A stretch of DNA of 55,025 nucleotides from Minisyncoccota bacterium. GTDB taxonomy: Bacteria > Patescibacteriota > Minisyncoccia > Phycocordibacterales > CAJQIN01. A model generated the notes under the pieces. The model saw only the letters and a list, made by a program, of their open reading frames with translations, was not told where the DNA came from and ran no database searches. Numbering within the stretch: the first letter of the stretch is position 1; every line of letters starts with the position of its first letter. Positions 37,429 through 46,996 of the stretch are shown piece by piece. The translations under genes and the position numbers were made by a program. The stretch lies in assembly GCA_905478465.1 (NCBI GenBank), contig CAJQIN010000017.1:1-55025 (forward strand), written 5' to 3'.

Positions 37429-39126
37429 ATGGTAATAAGAAAATTTTTTAGAAAAAAAAGACGTCGACAACATGAGATAAGTCCTGATGAAATTTTTGCA
37501 GAGGCTACTAATGTCTCACATTTCAATACTGATCAATTTGAAGGGCGTATAGAAAAACCGATAGCTCGCAATACTTTTATTCTAGTTGGTATTTTTGTTT
37601 TGTGTGTTTTTACTTTTTTTCTTATGCGTATGTATTTCTTACAAGTGTATAAAGGAGAGAGATATGCACAGATTAGCGAAAACAATCGCTTAGACAGTAC
37701 GCCTATTTTTTCTGAGAGGGGAATTATTTTTGATAGGTTTGATCAAAAACTTGCTTGGAATATTCCAAATGTTGATACTTCTGATTATTCACTGAGAGAA
37801 TACACTGATATGTCAGGCTTAGCCCATGTTCTTGGGTATGTAACACTTCCAGCTACTGATTCATTAGGAAGATATTATCAAACTAATTTTGTTGGAAAAG
37901 CGGCAGCAGAAAAAGTTTTTAATGATGTCCTAACTGGTGAGAATGGTACAAAAATTGTTGAAACAAATGCTCTCGGGGATGTTCTTTCGGAAGGAATAAT
38001 AAATGACCCGCGACCAGGTGAAAATATTAATTTGTCTGTAGACAGTCGTATACAAAATAAAATGTATGACGTAATGGAAGAACTAGCAAATGATGTTGGT
38101 TTTGAAGGGGGTGCAGGAGTTATTATTGATATTCATACTGGAGAGATACTTTCATTGGTGAGCTATCCTGAATATAATGTGCAGGCTTTTTCTAGAGGCG
38201 AAGACTCTTCTTATATATCAGAGGTGTTAAATGATCCTAAAAAACCTTTATTAGACAGAGTTGTGTCGGGTTTATATGCACCGGGTTCGGTGGTAAAACC
38301 TTTTGTAGCTGTTGCCGCTTTGAGTGAGGGTATTATCTCTGCCGAGAAAGAAATCATAAGTACAGGGTCTCTGGTTATTCCTAATCCGTATACCCCTTCA
38401 CAACCGACAGTTTTTAAAGACTGGAAGGCTCATGGTGCCGTTGACATGCGTAAGGCTATTGCTGTTTCTTCAGATGTTTATTTCTATGAAATAGGAGGAG
38501 GGTATGAAGATCAGGAGGGTCTAGGTATTGAAAGGATAGAAAAATATATGCGTTTGTTTGGTTTTGGTGAAGGTACAGGTATTGTACTACCGGGAGAACT
38601 TTCCGGTACTATTCCAAATCCAGAATGGAAAGAAAAAGTATTTAATGATGAGTGGCGACTTGGTAACACATATCACACATCTATTGGGCAGTACGGGTTT
38701 CAGGTGACACCTCTTCAGGAAGTAGTTGGAACTGCGGCACTTGCTAACGGGGGTATGCTACTTGAGCCATCTATTATTCGTTCTAAGGGTGGTTATACTT
38801 CTGTGAAAAGAATTATTGATATAAAAGATGAATATTTGCAAGTGGCCAGAGAGGGTATGCGTTTAGCGGTAACTGACGGTACAGCATCAGGGCTTGATGT
38901 ATCGTATGTAAATATTGCTGCAAAAACAGGAACTGCAGAACTAGGAGCTAGAAAAGATTTTGTTAATTCTTGGGTAGTAGGTTTTTTCCCTTATGAAGAA
39001 CCAAAATATGCATTTGCGGTAGTGATGGAAAATGGTCCTGTGGACAATCATTTAGGGGGAGTATATGTTATGAGAACTCTTCTTGACTGGATGCATATTA
39101 ATGTGTCTGAATATTTTTCTCTGTAA
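37429..39126 (+). CDS. mrdA: penicillin-binding protein 2
   Basis: ISENNRLDSTPIFSERGIIFDR; YAPGSVVKPFVA (SxxK); AAKTGTAELG. Confidence 0.93.
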   Translation: MVIRKFFRKKRRRQHEISPDEIFAEATNVSHFNTDQFEGRIEKPIARNTFILVGIFVLCVFTFFLMRMYFLQVYKGERYAQISENNRLDSTPIFSERGIIFDRFDQKLAWNIPNVDTSDYSLREYTDMSGLAHVLGYVTLPATDSLGRYYQTNFVGKAAAEKVFNDVLTGENGTKIVETNALGDVLSEGIINDPRPGENINLSVDSRIQNKMYDVMEELANDVGFEGGAGVIIDIHTGEILSLVSYPEYNVQAFSRGEDSSYISEVLNDPKKPLLDRVVSGLYAPGSVVKPFVAVAALSEGIISAEKEIISTGSLVIPNPYTPSQPTVFKDWKAHGAVDMRKAIAVSSDVYFYEIGGGYEDQEGLGIERIEKYMRLFGFGEGTGIVLPGELSGTIPNPEWKEKVFNDEWRLGNTYHTSIGQYGFQVTPLQEVVGTAALANGGMLLEPSIIRSKGGYTSVKRIIDIKDEYLQVAREGMRLAVTDGTASGLDVSYVNIAAKTGTAELGARKDFVNSWVVGFFPYEEPKYAFAVVMENGPVDNHLGGVYVMRTLLDWMHINVSEYFSL

Positions 39127-39197
39127 CATAGGTTGACTAAGTAGGGTTACATACAGTACAATAGCCAAAATTATTTTGTAGACTCATAATAAATACT

Positions 39198-39665
39198 ATG
39201 TTAGAGGAAAAAGAATATTTAACAAAAGAAAAACATGAAGAATTTAAGATTGAGCTTGAGTTTCTTAAGCATGATAAACGTCGAGAAATTGCACAAAATC
39301 TAGAGTATGCAAAATCACTTGGTGATTTGTCTGAAAACGCCGAATACCACACTGCACGAGAGGCCCAAGCAAAGCTTGAAGATAGAATTTTGAAACTTAC
39401 TGATCTTATAAAAACAGCAGAAATTATCGATAATCATGACAAGAAAACGGTTTCAGCTGGTTCAGTTGTGACAATAAAAAGAAAAGATACAGGTGATACG
39501 TATGAATACACGCTTGTTGGGTCTGAAGAAACTGACATGTCTACGGGAAAAATATCTAACAAGTCACCGCTTGGACAAGCAATGATAGAAAAAAAGAAAG
39601 GAGAAGATTTTACCGTAATGACACCAGGAGGAGAGGTTGTATATACAATTCAAAGTATCAAGTAA
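39198..39665 (+). CDS. greA: transcription elongation factor GreA
   Basis: YLTKEKHEEFKIELEFLKHDKRREIAQNLEYAKSLGDLSENAEYHTAREAQ; SPLGQAMIEKKKGEDF. Confidence 0.95.
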   Translation: MLEEKEYLTKEKHEEFKIELEFLKHDKRREIAQNLEYAKSLGDLSENAEYHTAREAQAKLEDRILKLTDLIKTAEIIDNHDKKTVSAGSVVTIKRKDTGDTYEYTLVGSEETDMSTGKISNKSPLGQAMIEKKKGEDFTVMTPGGEVVYTIQSIK

Positions 39666-39685
39666 TTGTTTTTTAGAAAAATTAA

Positions 39686-39720
39686 AAAATACCACCTAAA
39701 CTTTGTTTGGGTGGTATTTT
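39686..39720. terminator. stem-loop terminator
   Basis: AAAATACCACC...GGTGGTATTTT. Confidence 0.75.
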
Positions 39721-39774
39721 ACTAAAATTAAGTACTAATGACTACGATCTAATTCATGTTATACTATCGCTTAT

Positions 39775-41259
39775 ATGGCATCACTAGAAGAAATAAGAAC
39801 TGCACGACTTGCAAAACTTGAAGTATTATCTGCTCGAGGAATTGATGCGTATCCAGCACGCGTTACTCGAACACATAGCACAAAAGATTTGAAAGAAAAT
39901 TTTGAGTCTCTTGAAAAAGGGGGAAAGAAAGTTTCTGTTGTTGGACGAATTATGTCTATGCGTGGACAGGGGGCGCTTGTTTTCGTGGACCTTTTTGATG
40001 GTACAGATAAAGTTCAGGCGCTCTTAAAGTCTGATGAAAAAATTGCATACACAGGATTAGAAACAGAAGAGCCTTTTGAATTATTTAAAAATACTGTCGA
40101 TCATGGAGATTTTATAGAAGTAACAGGAACTCTTTTTGTTAGTAAGAGGGGAGAGCAAACTATTCTTGTTGGAGAGTGGAAAATGCTTGCCAAGAGTCTC
40201 CGTCCAGTACCAGATGAATGGTATGGATTAAAAGACGAGGATGAACGATACAGAAAAAGATATCTGGATATACTTTTGAATACTGAGGTGCGAGAACGTA
40301 TACAACGTCGATCGGTTTTTTGGAATTCTATGAGAAACTTTCTTATCGAGCGTGGTTTCATGGAAGTAGAAACACCTGTTTTAGAGAATACTCCTGGAGG
40401 GGCAGATGCTCGTCCTTTTATGACGCATCACAATGCTCTAGATATAGATGTGTATCTACGTATTTCTGGTGGAGAACTAAGACAGAAAGAGCTTCTTGTT
40501 GCAGGTTTTCCAAAGGTGTTTGAAATAGGGCGAATTTTTCGTAATGAAGGAATGTCATATGAGCATTTACAGGACTATACTCAGATTGAGTTTTATCAAG
40601 CCTATTCAGATTATACAGAAGGTATGAAAATGCTTACTGAACTATATCGATATGTAGCTCAAAAAACATTTGGTAAAACGGTATTTACTATTGGTGAGCA
40701 AGAAGTTGATTTGGCAAAAGAATGGGAGATATATGATTATGTAGAAATCATTAAAGAAAAGACAGGAGTTAATGTTCTTGAAGCAAATATCGAAGAACTT
40801 GTAGAAAAAATGAAAGAACTTTCAATAAAATTTGATCCCAAGGAAATTAATAAAGAACGAGCCACTGATCTTATTTGGAAAAAAATCCGAAAAGAAATAA
40901 CGGGTCCAGGTTTCCTTATTAACGTTCCTGTTTTTATGGAACCACTTGCAAAGAAAAGTGAAAAGAATCTTGAAACTGTAGAGCGTTTTCAGATTATTCT
41001 TGGTGGAAGTGAAATGGGTAAAGGATTCAGTGAACTTAATAATCCTCTTGATCAGAGAGAACGATTTGAACATCAAGAAGAGCTTCGGGCTGCGGGTGAT
41101 GATGAAGCGCATATGAAAGATGATGCGTACATAGAAGCTATGGAATATGGAATGCCCCCTGCTTTTGGTTTTGGTATCAGTGAGAGACTTTTTGCAGTAC
41201 TTGAAGGTGTATCAGTTCGTGAAGGACAGATTTTTCCAATGATGAGGCCTAAGGAATAA
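39775..41259 (+). CDS. lysS: lysyl-tRNA synthetase (class II)
   Basis: VVGRIMSMRGQGALVFVDLFD; FMEVETPVLENTPGGADARPF; GMPPAFGFGISERLFAVLEG. Confidence 0.95.
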   Translation: MASLEEIRTARLAKLEVLSARGIDAYPARVTRTHSTKDLKENFESLEKGGKKVSVVGRIMSMRGQGALVFVDLFDGTDKVQALLKSDEKIAYTGLETEEPFELFKNTVDHGDFIEVTGTLFVSKRGEQTILVGEWKMLAKSLRPVPDEWYGLKDEDERYRKRYLDILLNTEVRERIQRRSVFWNSMRNFLIERGFMEVETPVLENTPGGADARPFMTHHNALDIDVYLRISGGELRQKELLVAGFPKVFEIGRIFRNEGMSYEHLQDYTQIEFYQAYSDYTEGMKMLTELYRYVAQKTFGKTVFTIGEQEVDLAKEWEIYDYVEIIKEKTGVNVLEANIEELVEKMKELSIKFDPKEINKERATDLIWKKIRKEITGPGFLINVPVFMEPLAKKSEKNLETVERFQIILGGSEMGKGFSELNNPLDQRERFEHQEELRAAGDDEAHMKDDAYIEAMEYGMPPAFGFGISERLFAVLEGVSVREGQIFPMMRPKE

Positions 41260-41277
41260 TTTAGGTATTTAGTCTTA

Positions 41278-41319
41278 TGCAAAAAACATGTCTCGATTTA
41301 TCGAGACATGTTTTTTGCA
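41278..41319. terminator. perfect 20-bp inverted repeat (bidirectional terminator)
   Basis: TGCAAAAAACATGTCTCGAT-tt-ATCGAGACATGTTTTTTGCA. Confidence 0.85.
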
Positions 41320-41388
41320 CATTATCTGGGGTTTAAATAAGGTGTTGTGTTTTAATGTTATCTGTTGTGGATAACTTCCTTTAGGTAA

Positions 41389-41434
41389 GTGGGTGATGGT
41401 GGTATATAATGGTAAGCAAGTGGGATAAAGTGGG
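41389..41434 (+). promoter_or_regulatory. putative MraZ-box cluster with TATAAT-like -10
   Basis: GTGGG at 41389, 41420 and 41430 (10-bp periodic spacing) around TATATAAT at 41403; upstream of mraZ. Confidence 0.6.
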
Positions 41435-41591
41435 AAGTTTGATACACACTAAGTATTACATTTTCTATGAACTCACGAGCCGTTGTTAGTCCCTTCTTTG
41501 AGATTAGATACGCTAACGTAGACAATCTTAGGGTAAGGGGCGCCCCTCTGGGGTTTATAGTTTTGAATCTTGCATCTTAATTAGCATCATT

Positions 41592-42026
41592 ATGTTTATC
41601 GGAGAATACATTCATACAGTTGACGAAAAAAAACGAATTTCACTTCCTTCCAAGTTTCGAAAAGAAGTAGGAAAAAAACTCGTAGTTACTCGTGGACTTG
41701 ATAGTTGTCTTTTTCTTTATACAGAAGGTGAGTGGAAAAGAATTGCAGATCAACTCGGAACTTTAGGAATGGCAGGTAGTGATCAAAGAGGTATTAGTCG
41801 TTTTATGTTTGCAGGTGCGCAAGAAGTATCTGTTGATGGTGTGGGAAGAATTTTAATTCCAGATCATTTAAAGACATTTGCAGGAATGAAAGGAAAAGTG
41901 GTTTTTGCAGGCGTACATAACAGAATAGAATTATGGGACGAGAAGAAATGGCAAACCTATAAGAAGGTTATGGAGACACAAGCGGAAAAGCTTTCAGAAA
42001 AACTTGGTGATATTGGTGCTTTCTAA
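41592..42026 (+). CDS. mraZ: transcriptional regulator MraZ
   Basis: MFIGEYIHTVDEKKRISLPSKFRKEVGKKLVVTRGLDSCLFLYTEGEW. Confidence 0.95.
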   Translation: MFIGEYIHTVDEKKRISLPSKFRKEVGKKLVVTRGLDSCLFLYTEGEWKRIADQLGTLGMAGSDQRGISRFMFAGAQEVSVDGVGRILIPDHLKTFAGMKGKVVFAGVHNRIELWDEKKWQTYKKVMETQAEKLSEKLGDIGAF

Positions 42027-42027
42027 T

Positions 42028-42918
42028 ATGACAGACACACAGCATATACCAGTTCTTTTACATGAATCAATACAAGGACTCTCTCTCAAGAAAGGAGACA
42101 CACTAATCGACGCAACATTTGGCGCCGGTGGTCATACTCAGGAAGTAGTTAGTCAATTTGGAAAAGATATACATATTATCGCTCTTGATCGGGATGAAGA
42201 TGCTGTTCTTAAGGGTAAAGAAAGATTTAATAAACAAGAATGTCATCTAGATATTGTGCATGCGAATTACACAGAACTTCTAGAGGTAATCAAAGAAAAA
42301 GGAGTTGACGAGGTAGATGCTATACTCTTTGATCTAGGAACATCTGTTGATCAGCTTAAAACATCGGGAAGGGGATTCACCTTTGAAAAAGATGAATCAC
42401 TTGAAATGACAATGGGCAAGAATGAGTTTAACGCAAGAGATATCGTTAACTTATGGTCCGCAGAGACACTAACGACCATCATTAAGGCATACGGAGAAGA
42501 ACAATTTGCTTGGAAAATTGCTCAGAAGATTATAGAAAAGAGAGAAGAGAAACCTATAGAAACAACCTTTGAGCTTGTAGAGATTATCAAGCAGGCTACT
42601 CCAAAGTTTTATCATTTTAAAAAAATACATCCGGCAACAAAAACATTTCAAGCCTTACGGATTGCGGTTAACGATGAAATACAAGGTGTGCAAAAGGGTA
42701 TCAGGCAAGCATTTGAAATATTGTCTCCAGGAGGAAGAATTTCGGTCATATCATTCCATAGCCTGGAAGATCGAGAAGTGAAGAGATATTTTAGAGAGTT
42801 AGAGGATGAGGGTTTGGCTATAAGGATTACCAAGAAGCCGATTACTCCTACTGAAGAAGAGATACAGGATAATAGAAAATCACGCAGTGCAAAGTTACGA
42901 ATAACAGAAAAAATATAA
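42028..42918 (+). CDS. rsmH: 16S rRNA (cytosine(1402)-N4)-methyltransferase
   Basis: HIPVLLHESIQGLSLKKGDTLIDATFGAGGHTQ; FDLGTSVDQL; ISFHSLEDREVKRYF. Confidence 0.95.
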   Translation: MTDTQHIPVLLHESIQGLSLKKGDTLIDATFGAGGHTQEVVSQFGKDIHIIALDRDEDAVLKGKERFNKQECHLDIVHANYTELLEVIKEKGVDEVDAILFDLGTSVDQLKTSGRGFTFEKDESLEMTMGKNEFNARDIVNLWSAETLTTIIKAYGEEQFAWKIAQKIIEKREEKPIETTFELVEIIKQATPKFYHFKKIHPATKTFQALRIAVNDEIQGVQKGIRQAFEILSPGGRISVISFHSLEDREVKRYFRELEDEGLAIRITKKPITPTEEEIQDNRKSRSAKLRITEKI

Positions 42919-43238
42919 TGAAAACATTACTACATTTACATAAAGAAAAAATCATTACATGGACATTATTGTTCACCATAGTATTTTCATTTGTTTCGTA
43001 TATATATTTAGTAAATCGCACAGTACTAAACGTTGTTGCTAGAGAGGAAGTGGAAACAGTTCTTTCTACGTTAGGTACAAAAGTCAGTGAGTTAGAATTT
43101 AAGTACATATCTTTAAAAAATGTTGTCACTATGCAATATGCATATGATAGGGGTTTTACTAAAATTGACGAAGGAAGGGATGTTTATTTCGCAGTACGTA
43201 GTGGATCACGAGATCTTTCTGTAAATACGACACAATAA
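42918..43238 (+). CDS. FtsL-like small bitopic division protein
   Basis: 106 aa, one TM plus coiled region, between rsmH and ftsI. Confidence 0.6.
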   Translation: MKTLLHLHKEKIITWTLLFTIVFSFVSYIYLVNRTVLNVVAREEVETVLSTLGTKVSELEFKYISLKNVVTMQYAYDRGFTKIDEGRDVYFAVRSGSRDLSVNTTQ

Positions 43239-43242
43239 AAAC

Positions 43243-44943
43243 ATGAAAAATTCAGCAAACATCCGAATTAAAATACTTTCGGTGTGTGTTGTTTTTTGCG
43301 GTGTATTTTTGATGACACGTTTGTATTATGTACAAATTTTACACGGGGAAGAATTTTCTTTGAGGGCAGATCGCCAATACGTACGTCCTAATCATTCTCT
43401 TTTTAACAGGGGAACAATTTTTTTTGAAACAAAAGATGGTGAACGTATTCCTGCTGCTACGCTAAAAACTGGTTACATTGTCTCCATTAATCCCTCTTTA
43501 TTGGAAAATCCTAAAGACACATATGTGGCTATAGAGTCTCTTATTGACGTAGATAAAGAAGATTTTTTCTCGAAAGCTTCAAAAGTAGATGATCCCTATG
43601 AAGAAATAGCTAGTAGAGTAAATCAAGAAACGGCTGATGCTATTTTGGATCTTCAGATGACAGGGCTACAAGTTAGTAAAGAAAAGTGGCGCTACTATCC
43701 TGGAGGAGAAATGGCTGCACAAACGTTAGGAATTATTGCATATAGCGGTGATGAGCTTGCGGGACGATATGGTTTGGAGCGTTCGTATGAACAAGTACTT
43801 GGTCGGACTGAGGGTAATGTATATGTGAACTTTTTCGCAGAAATTTTCTCAAATATTCGTGATGTGGTGACATACTCTGAAGATAAAGAAGGAGATGTCG
43901 TGACAACTATTGAGCCAAATGTTCAGGCCTTTCTTGAACAGAAGCTGAGAGATACACAAGAGGAATGGGATTCTGTACAAGTGGGTGGTATTGTCATTGA
44001 TCCACAAACGGGAGAAGTTGTGGCGCTTGGGTCATATCCAACATTTAACCCAAATGATTTTTCTGGAGAAAGCTTATCGGCTTTTATTAATCCGCTTGTA
44101 GAGGATGTGTATGAGATGGGTTCTATTGTAAAAGCTCTGACTGTAGCGGCAGGTCTAGATTCTGGAGTTATTACTCCAGAGAGTACATATTATGACGCCG
44201 GATATTTGGTGTTGAACGGATCTCGTATAGAAAACTATGATGGTAAAGGAAGGGGTACTGTTCCGATGCAGGAAATATTAAGTCAGTCTCTGAACACTGG
44301 TGCTGCTTACGTGGCATCAGAATTGGGAAACGAAATTTTCTCACAATATATGTTTGATTATGGTCTCGGAGAAGTTTCAGGGATAGACCTGCCAAATGAT
44401 ACACTGGGTTTGACTGCTAATTTAAATTCTCCTCGTGAAATTGAGCATGCAACTGCTTCATATGGACAAGGTGTTGCTGTGACACCTATGACTATAACAA
44501 GAGCGTTGTCCGTATTGGCAAATGGAGGTAGACTCATTACTCCTCATATAGTAAAAGAAGTTAATTATATATATGGCTTACCAAATAAAACTGAAATACA
44601 AGAAAAAAGAGTTTTGAAAGAGGGTACTGCCGAGGATATTAGTCGTATGCTGACTACTGTTGTAGATGATGCTTTACTTGGTGGTACAGTTAATCTGGAG
44701 CGATATTCTATAGCTGCCAAAACAGGAACTGCTCAGGTTGCATCAGAAGACGGTGGGTACTATGATGACAAATATCTACATACATTTTTTGGATATTTTC
44801 CTTCGTATGATGCAAAATTTCTTATTTTCTTGTATGTAAAGTTTCCACAAGGAGAGCGATATGCATCACATACTCTTACGTATCCTTTTATGGACATGAC
44901 AAACTTTTTAATTAATTATTATGATATACCGCCTGACAGGTAA
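43243..44943 (+). CDS. ftsI: peptidoglycan D,D-transpeptidase FtsI-like PBP
   Basis: VYEMGSIVKALTVAAGLDSG; LSQSLNTGAAYVASELG; AAKTGTAQVAS. Confidence 0.92.
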   Translation: MKNSANIRIKILSVCVVFCGVFLMTRLYYVQILHGEEFSLRADRQYVRPNHSLFNRGTIFFETKDGERIPAATLKTGYIVSINPSLLENPKDTYVAIESLIDVDKEDFFSKASKVDDPYEEIASRVNQETADAILDLQMTGLQVSKEKWRYYPGGEMAAQTLGIIAYSGDELAGRYGLERSYEQVLGRTEGNVYVNFFAEIFSNIRDVVTYSEDKEGDVVTTIEPNVQAFLEQKLRDTQEEWDSVQVGGIVIDPQTGEVVALGSYPTFNPNDFSGESLSAFINPLVEDVYEMGSIVKALTVAAGLDSGVITPESTYYDAGYLVLNGSRIENYDGKGRGTVPMQEILSQSLNTGAAYVASELGNEIFSQYMFDYGLGEVSGIDLPNDTLGLTANLNSPREIEHATASYGQGVAVTPMTITRALSVLANGGRLITPHIVKEVNYIYGLPNKTEIQEKRVLKEGTAEDISRMLTTVVDDALLGGTVNLERYSIAAKTGTAQVASEDGGYYDDKYLHTFFGYFPSYDAKFLIFLYVKFPQGERYASHTLTYPFMDMTNFLINYYDIPPDR

Positions 44944-44958
44944 CTCTTTGTACTTATT

Positions 44959-46271
44959 ATGAAAAAAATAACAAAAAAAATTCTAAGAAGTTTAATTACA
45001 GGAATTTTAAATATGGAGGCTCGTTTTGTCTTATGGAGATATCGTCCAAAAATTGTAGTAGTGACTGGAACTGTGGGTAAGACATCAACAAAAGATGCAG
45101 TTTTTGCAGTATTCGATACTCTTTTTACAACACGAAAAAGTGACAAAAGTTTCAATAGTGAAATAGGGGTACCTCTTACTATACTCGGATTACCAAATGC
45201 CTGGGGGAGCCTTTCTGGATGGATGAAAAATATCTTGAGAGGTTTTGTATGTATGCTTTCATCTCCTAAATATCCGGAGTGGCTTATCATTGAGATGGGT
45301 ACAGATAGGCCAGAGATATGAGTAGTATTTCAAAATGGCTACATCCTGATATTGTTGTGGCTACACGTTTTGCAGAAATACCTGTGCATGTTGAAAATTT
45401 TAAAAGTCCAGAAGATGTAATTAAAGAAGAGCAGTCTATTGCATATGCTCTTTCTCAGGAAGGTGTGCTAGTTGCCAATAATGATGATCCTATATCTGTA
45501 TCTTTGCGTGACGCACTTCATGTGCAAGGAGTATCTTTTGGTATGACTGAGAAAGCTGGTGTAAATGCAACACATCTAGAAATTTTATATAAAAAAGTGG
45601 GAGAGCAGACATTCCCAGATGGAGTTCGTTTTCGGGCAAATCACAAAGAAGCTAGTGTACCCATTACTATTCAAGGAGCTCTCGGTGTACAGCATGTGTA
45701 CCCCGTGATAGCTGCTCTGGCAACAGGTATTTCACAAGGTATTAACCTTGTGAAGCTAGGACAGGTATTTGATAGCTACGAGACGCCACGGGGACGTATG
45801 AGGCTCTTAGAGGGTAAATATGAGAGTCTACTCATTGATGACAGTTATAACTCTTCTCCAGTGGCTGCAGAACAAGCACTTATTACATTAAAAAACATAG
45901 AAACAAAAGGTAGAAGAATTGTTGTCTTTGGGGACATGAAAGAGCTTGGGGTATATGCAGAAAAAGAACATGTGCGTATCGGTAAAATCGCAGGTGAATA
46001 TGCGGACATGTTTATTGTGGTTGGAGAGCATTGTTCATATTTTTTAAAAGGAGCAGAAGTTTCTGGTTTAAAAAATTCTCAAATGTCTGCGCACAAGGAT
46101 GCTGAGAGTGCCGGAATCTTTTTGCAAGACAAAATCCAGGCTGGAGATATTGTTTTAATAAAAGGATCACAGTCTATTCGTTTGGAAAAAATAGTAGAAA
46201 AATTAATGCTACATCCTGAGTATGCAAAAAATCTTCTTGTTAGACAAGAAGATGAGTGGAATAAAAGATAA
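44959..46271 (+). pseudogene. murF: murF-like UDP-MurNAc-tripeptide ligase split by -1 frameshift into 44959-45321 and 45318-46271
   Basis: First half has TGTVGKTSTKDAV and ends IIEMGTDRPEI-stop. Second half begins MSSISKWLHPDIVVATRFAEIPVHVENF. One inserted G restores RPGDMSSISKW. Confidence 0.75.
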
Positions 46272-46272
46272 A

Positions 46273-46899
46273 TTACAAAATAGCTTCAATATCTTTTTTT
46301 GAAATAGGTCCTTCACGAAGGATATTTATTTTATCTCCGGTTAAGTCAACAATTGTTGAAGGAATGTGATTCTCTAAAGGCCCTTGGTCGATAGCTGTGT
46401 CTATTTCAGGAAGCTGGTTAATAATTTCTGGAACATTTGTTAGTTCCGGAAAGCTACTCTTATTGGCACTGGTAGTGGTTATTGGTTTTCCAAGTTGTTT
46501 GATAAGTTCAAGAATAAATGGATGTTCAGGAATACGTATACCTATAGTGTTTCCTCCGGCAACTACTTCATCAGGGAGTTTATGTGTTCTGGGAAGAATT
46601 AGGGTTAATGGTCCCGGAAGAAAAGTGGAAATAATTTTTTCTGTGCGTATATCAACCTTTGCATATATTTTTAACATTTCAATATCAGATACGGCGATAC
46701 TGAATGGTTTTGTGTATTCTCGTTCTTTTAGAGTGTAGAGTTTCTTGGTTGCTTCTATGTTAGTGGCATCAACTCCTAGGCCATAAACAGTATCGGTGGG
46801 GTAGAGAAGGGTATTTCCTTTTTGTAACGTAAAGAGGGCTTTTTTCAAAGTTTTTGGTGTGTATGTGTCAGGTGATTGTATAGACAGTATGTGTGTCAT
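46273..46899 (-). CDS. tsaC: L-threonylcarbamoyladenylate synthase (Sua5/YwlC/TsaC)
   Basis: GNTLLYPTDTVYGLGVDATN; FLPGPLTLIL; TTTSANKS; ATG at 46899 preferred. Confidence 0.9.
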   Translation of the reverse strand: MTHILSIQSPDTYTPKTLKKALFTLQKGNTLLYPTDTVYGLGVDATNIEATKKLYTLKEREYTKPFSIAVSDIEMLKIYAKVDIRTEKIISTFLPGPLTLILPRTHKLPDEVVAGGNTIGIRIPEHPFILELIKQLGKPITTTSANKSSFPELTNVPEIINQLPEIDTAIDQGPLENHIPSTIVDLTGDKINILREGPISKKDIEAIL

Positions 46900-46951
46900 A
46901 TGAACAAAAATGAATATTAGCAGGTTTTTTATTTTTTGGGTATAAAAAGAA

Positions 46952-46979
46952 AAACCGGACCCCGTTGGGATCCGGTTTA
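46952..46979 (-). terminator. terminator downstream of SPFH gene
   Basis: Minus strand AAACCGGATCCCAACGGGGTCCGGTTTTTCTTTTT. Confidence 0.75.
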
Positions 46980-46996
46980 TTATAAACACAACAGCA

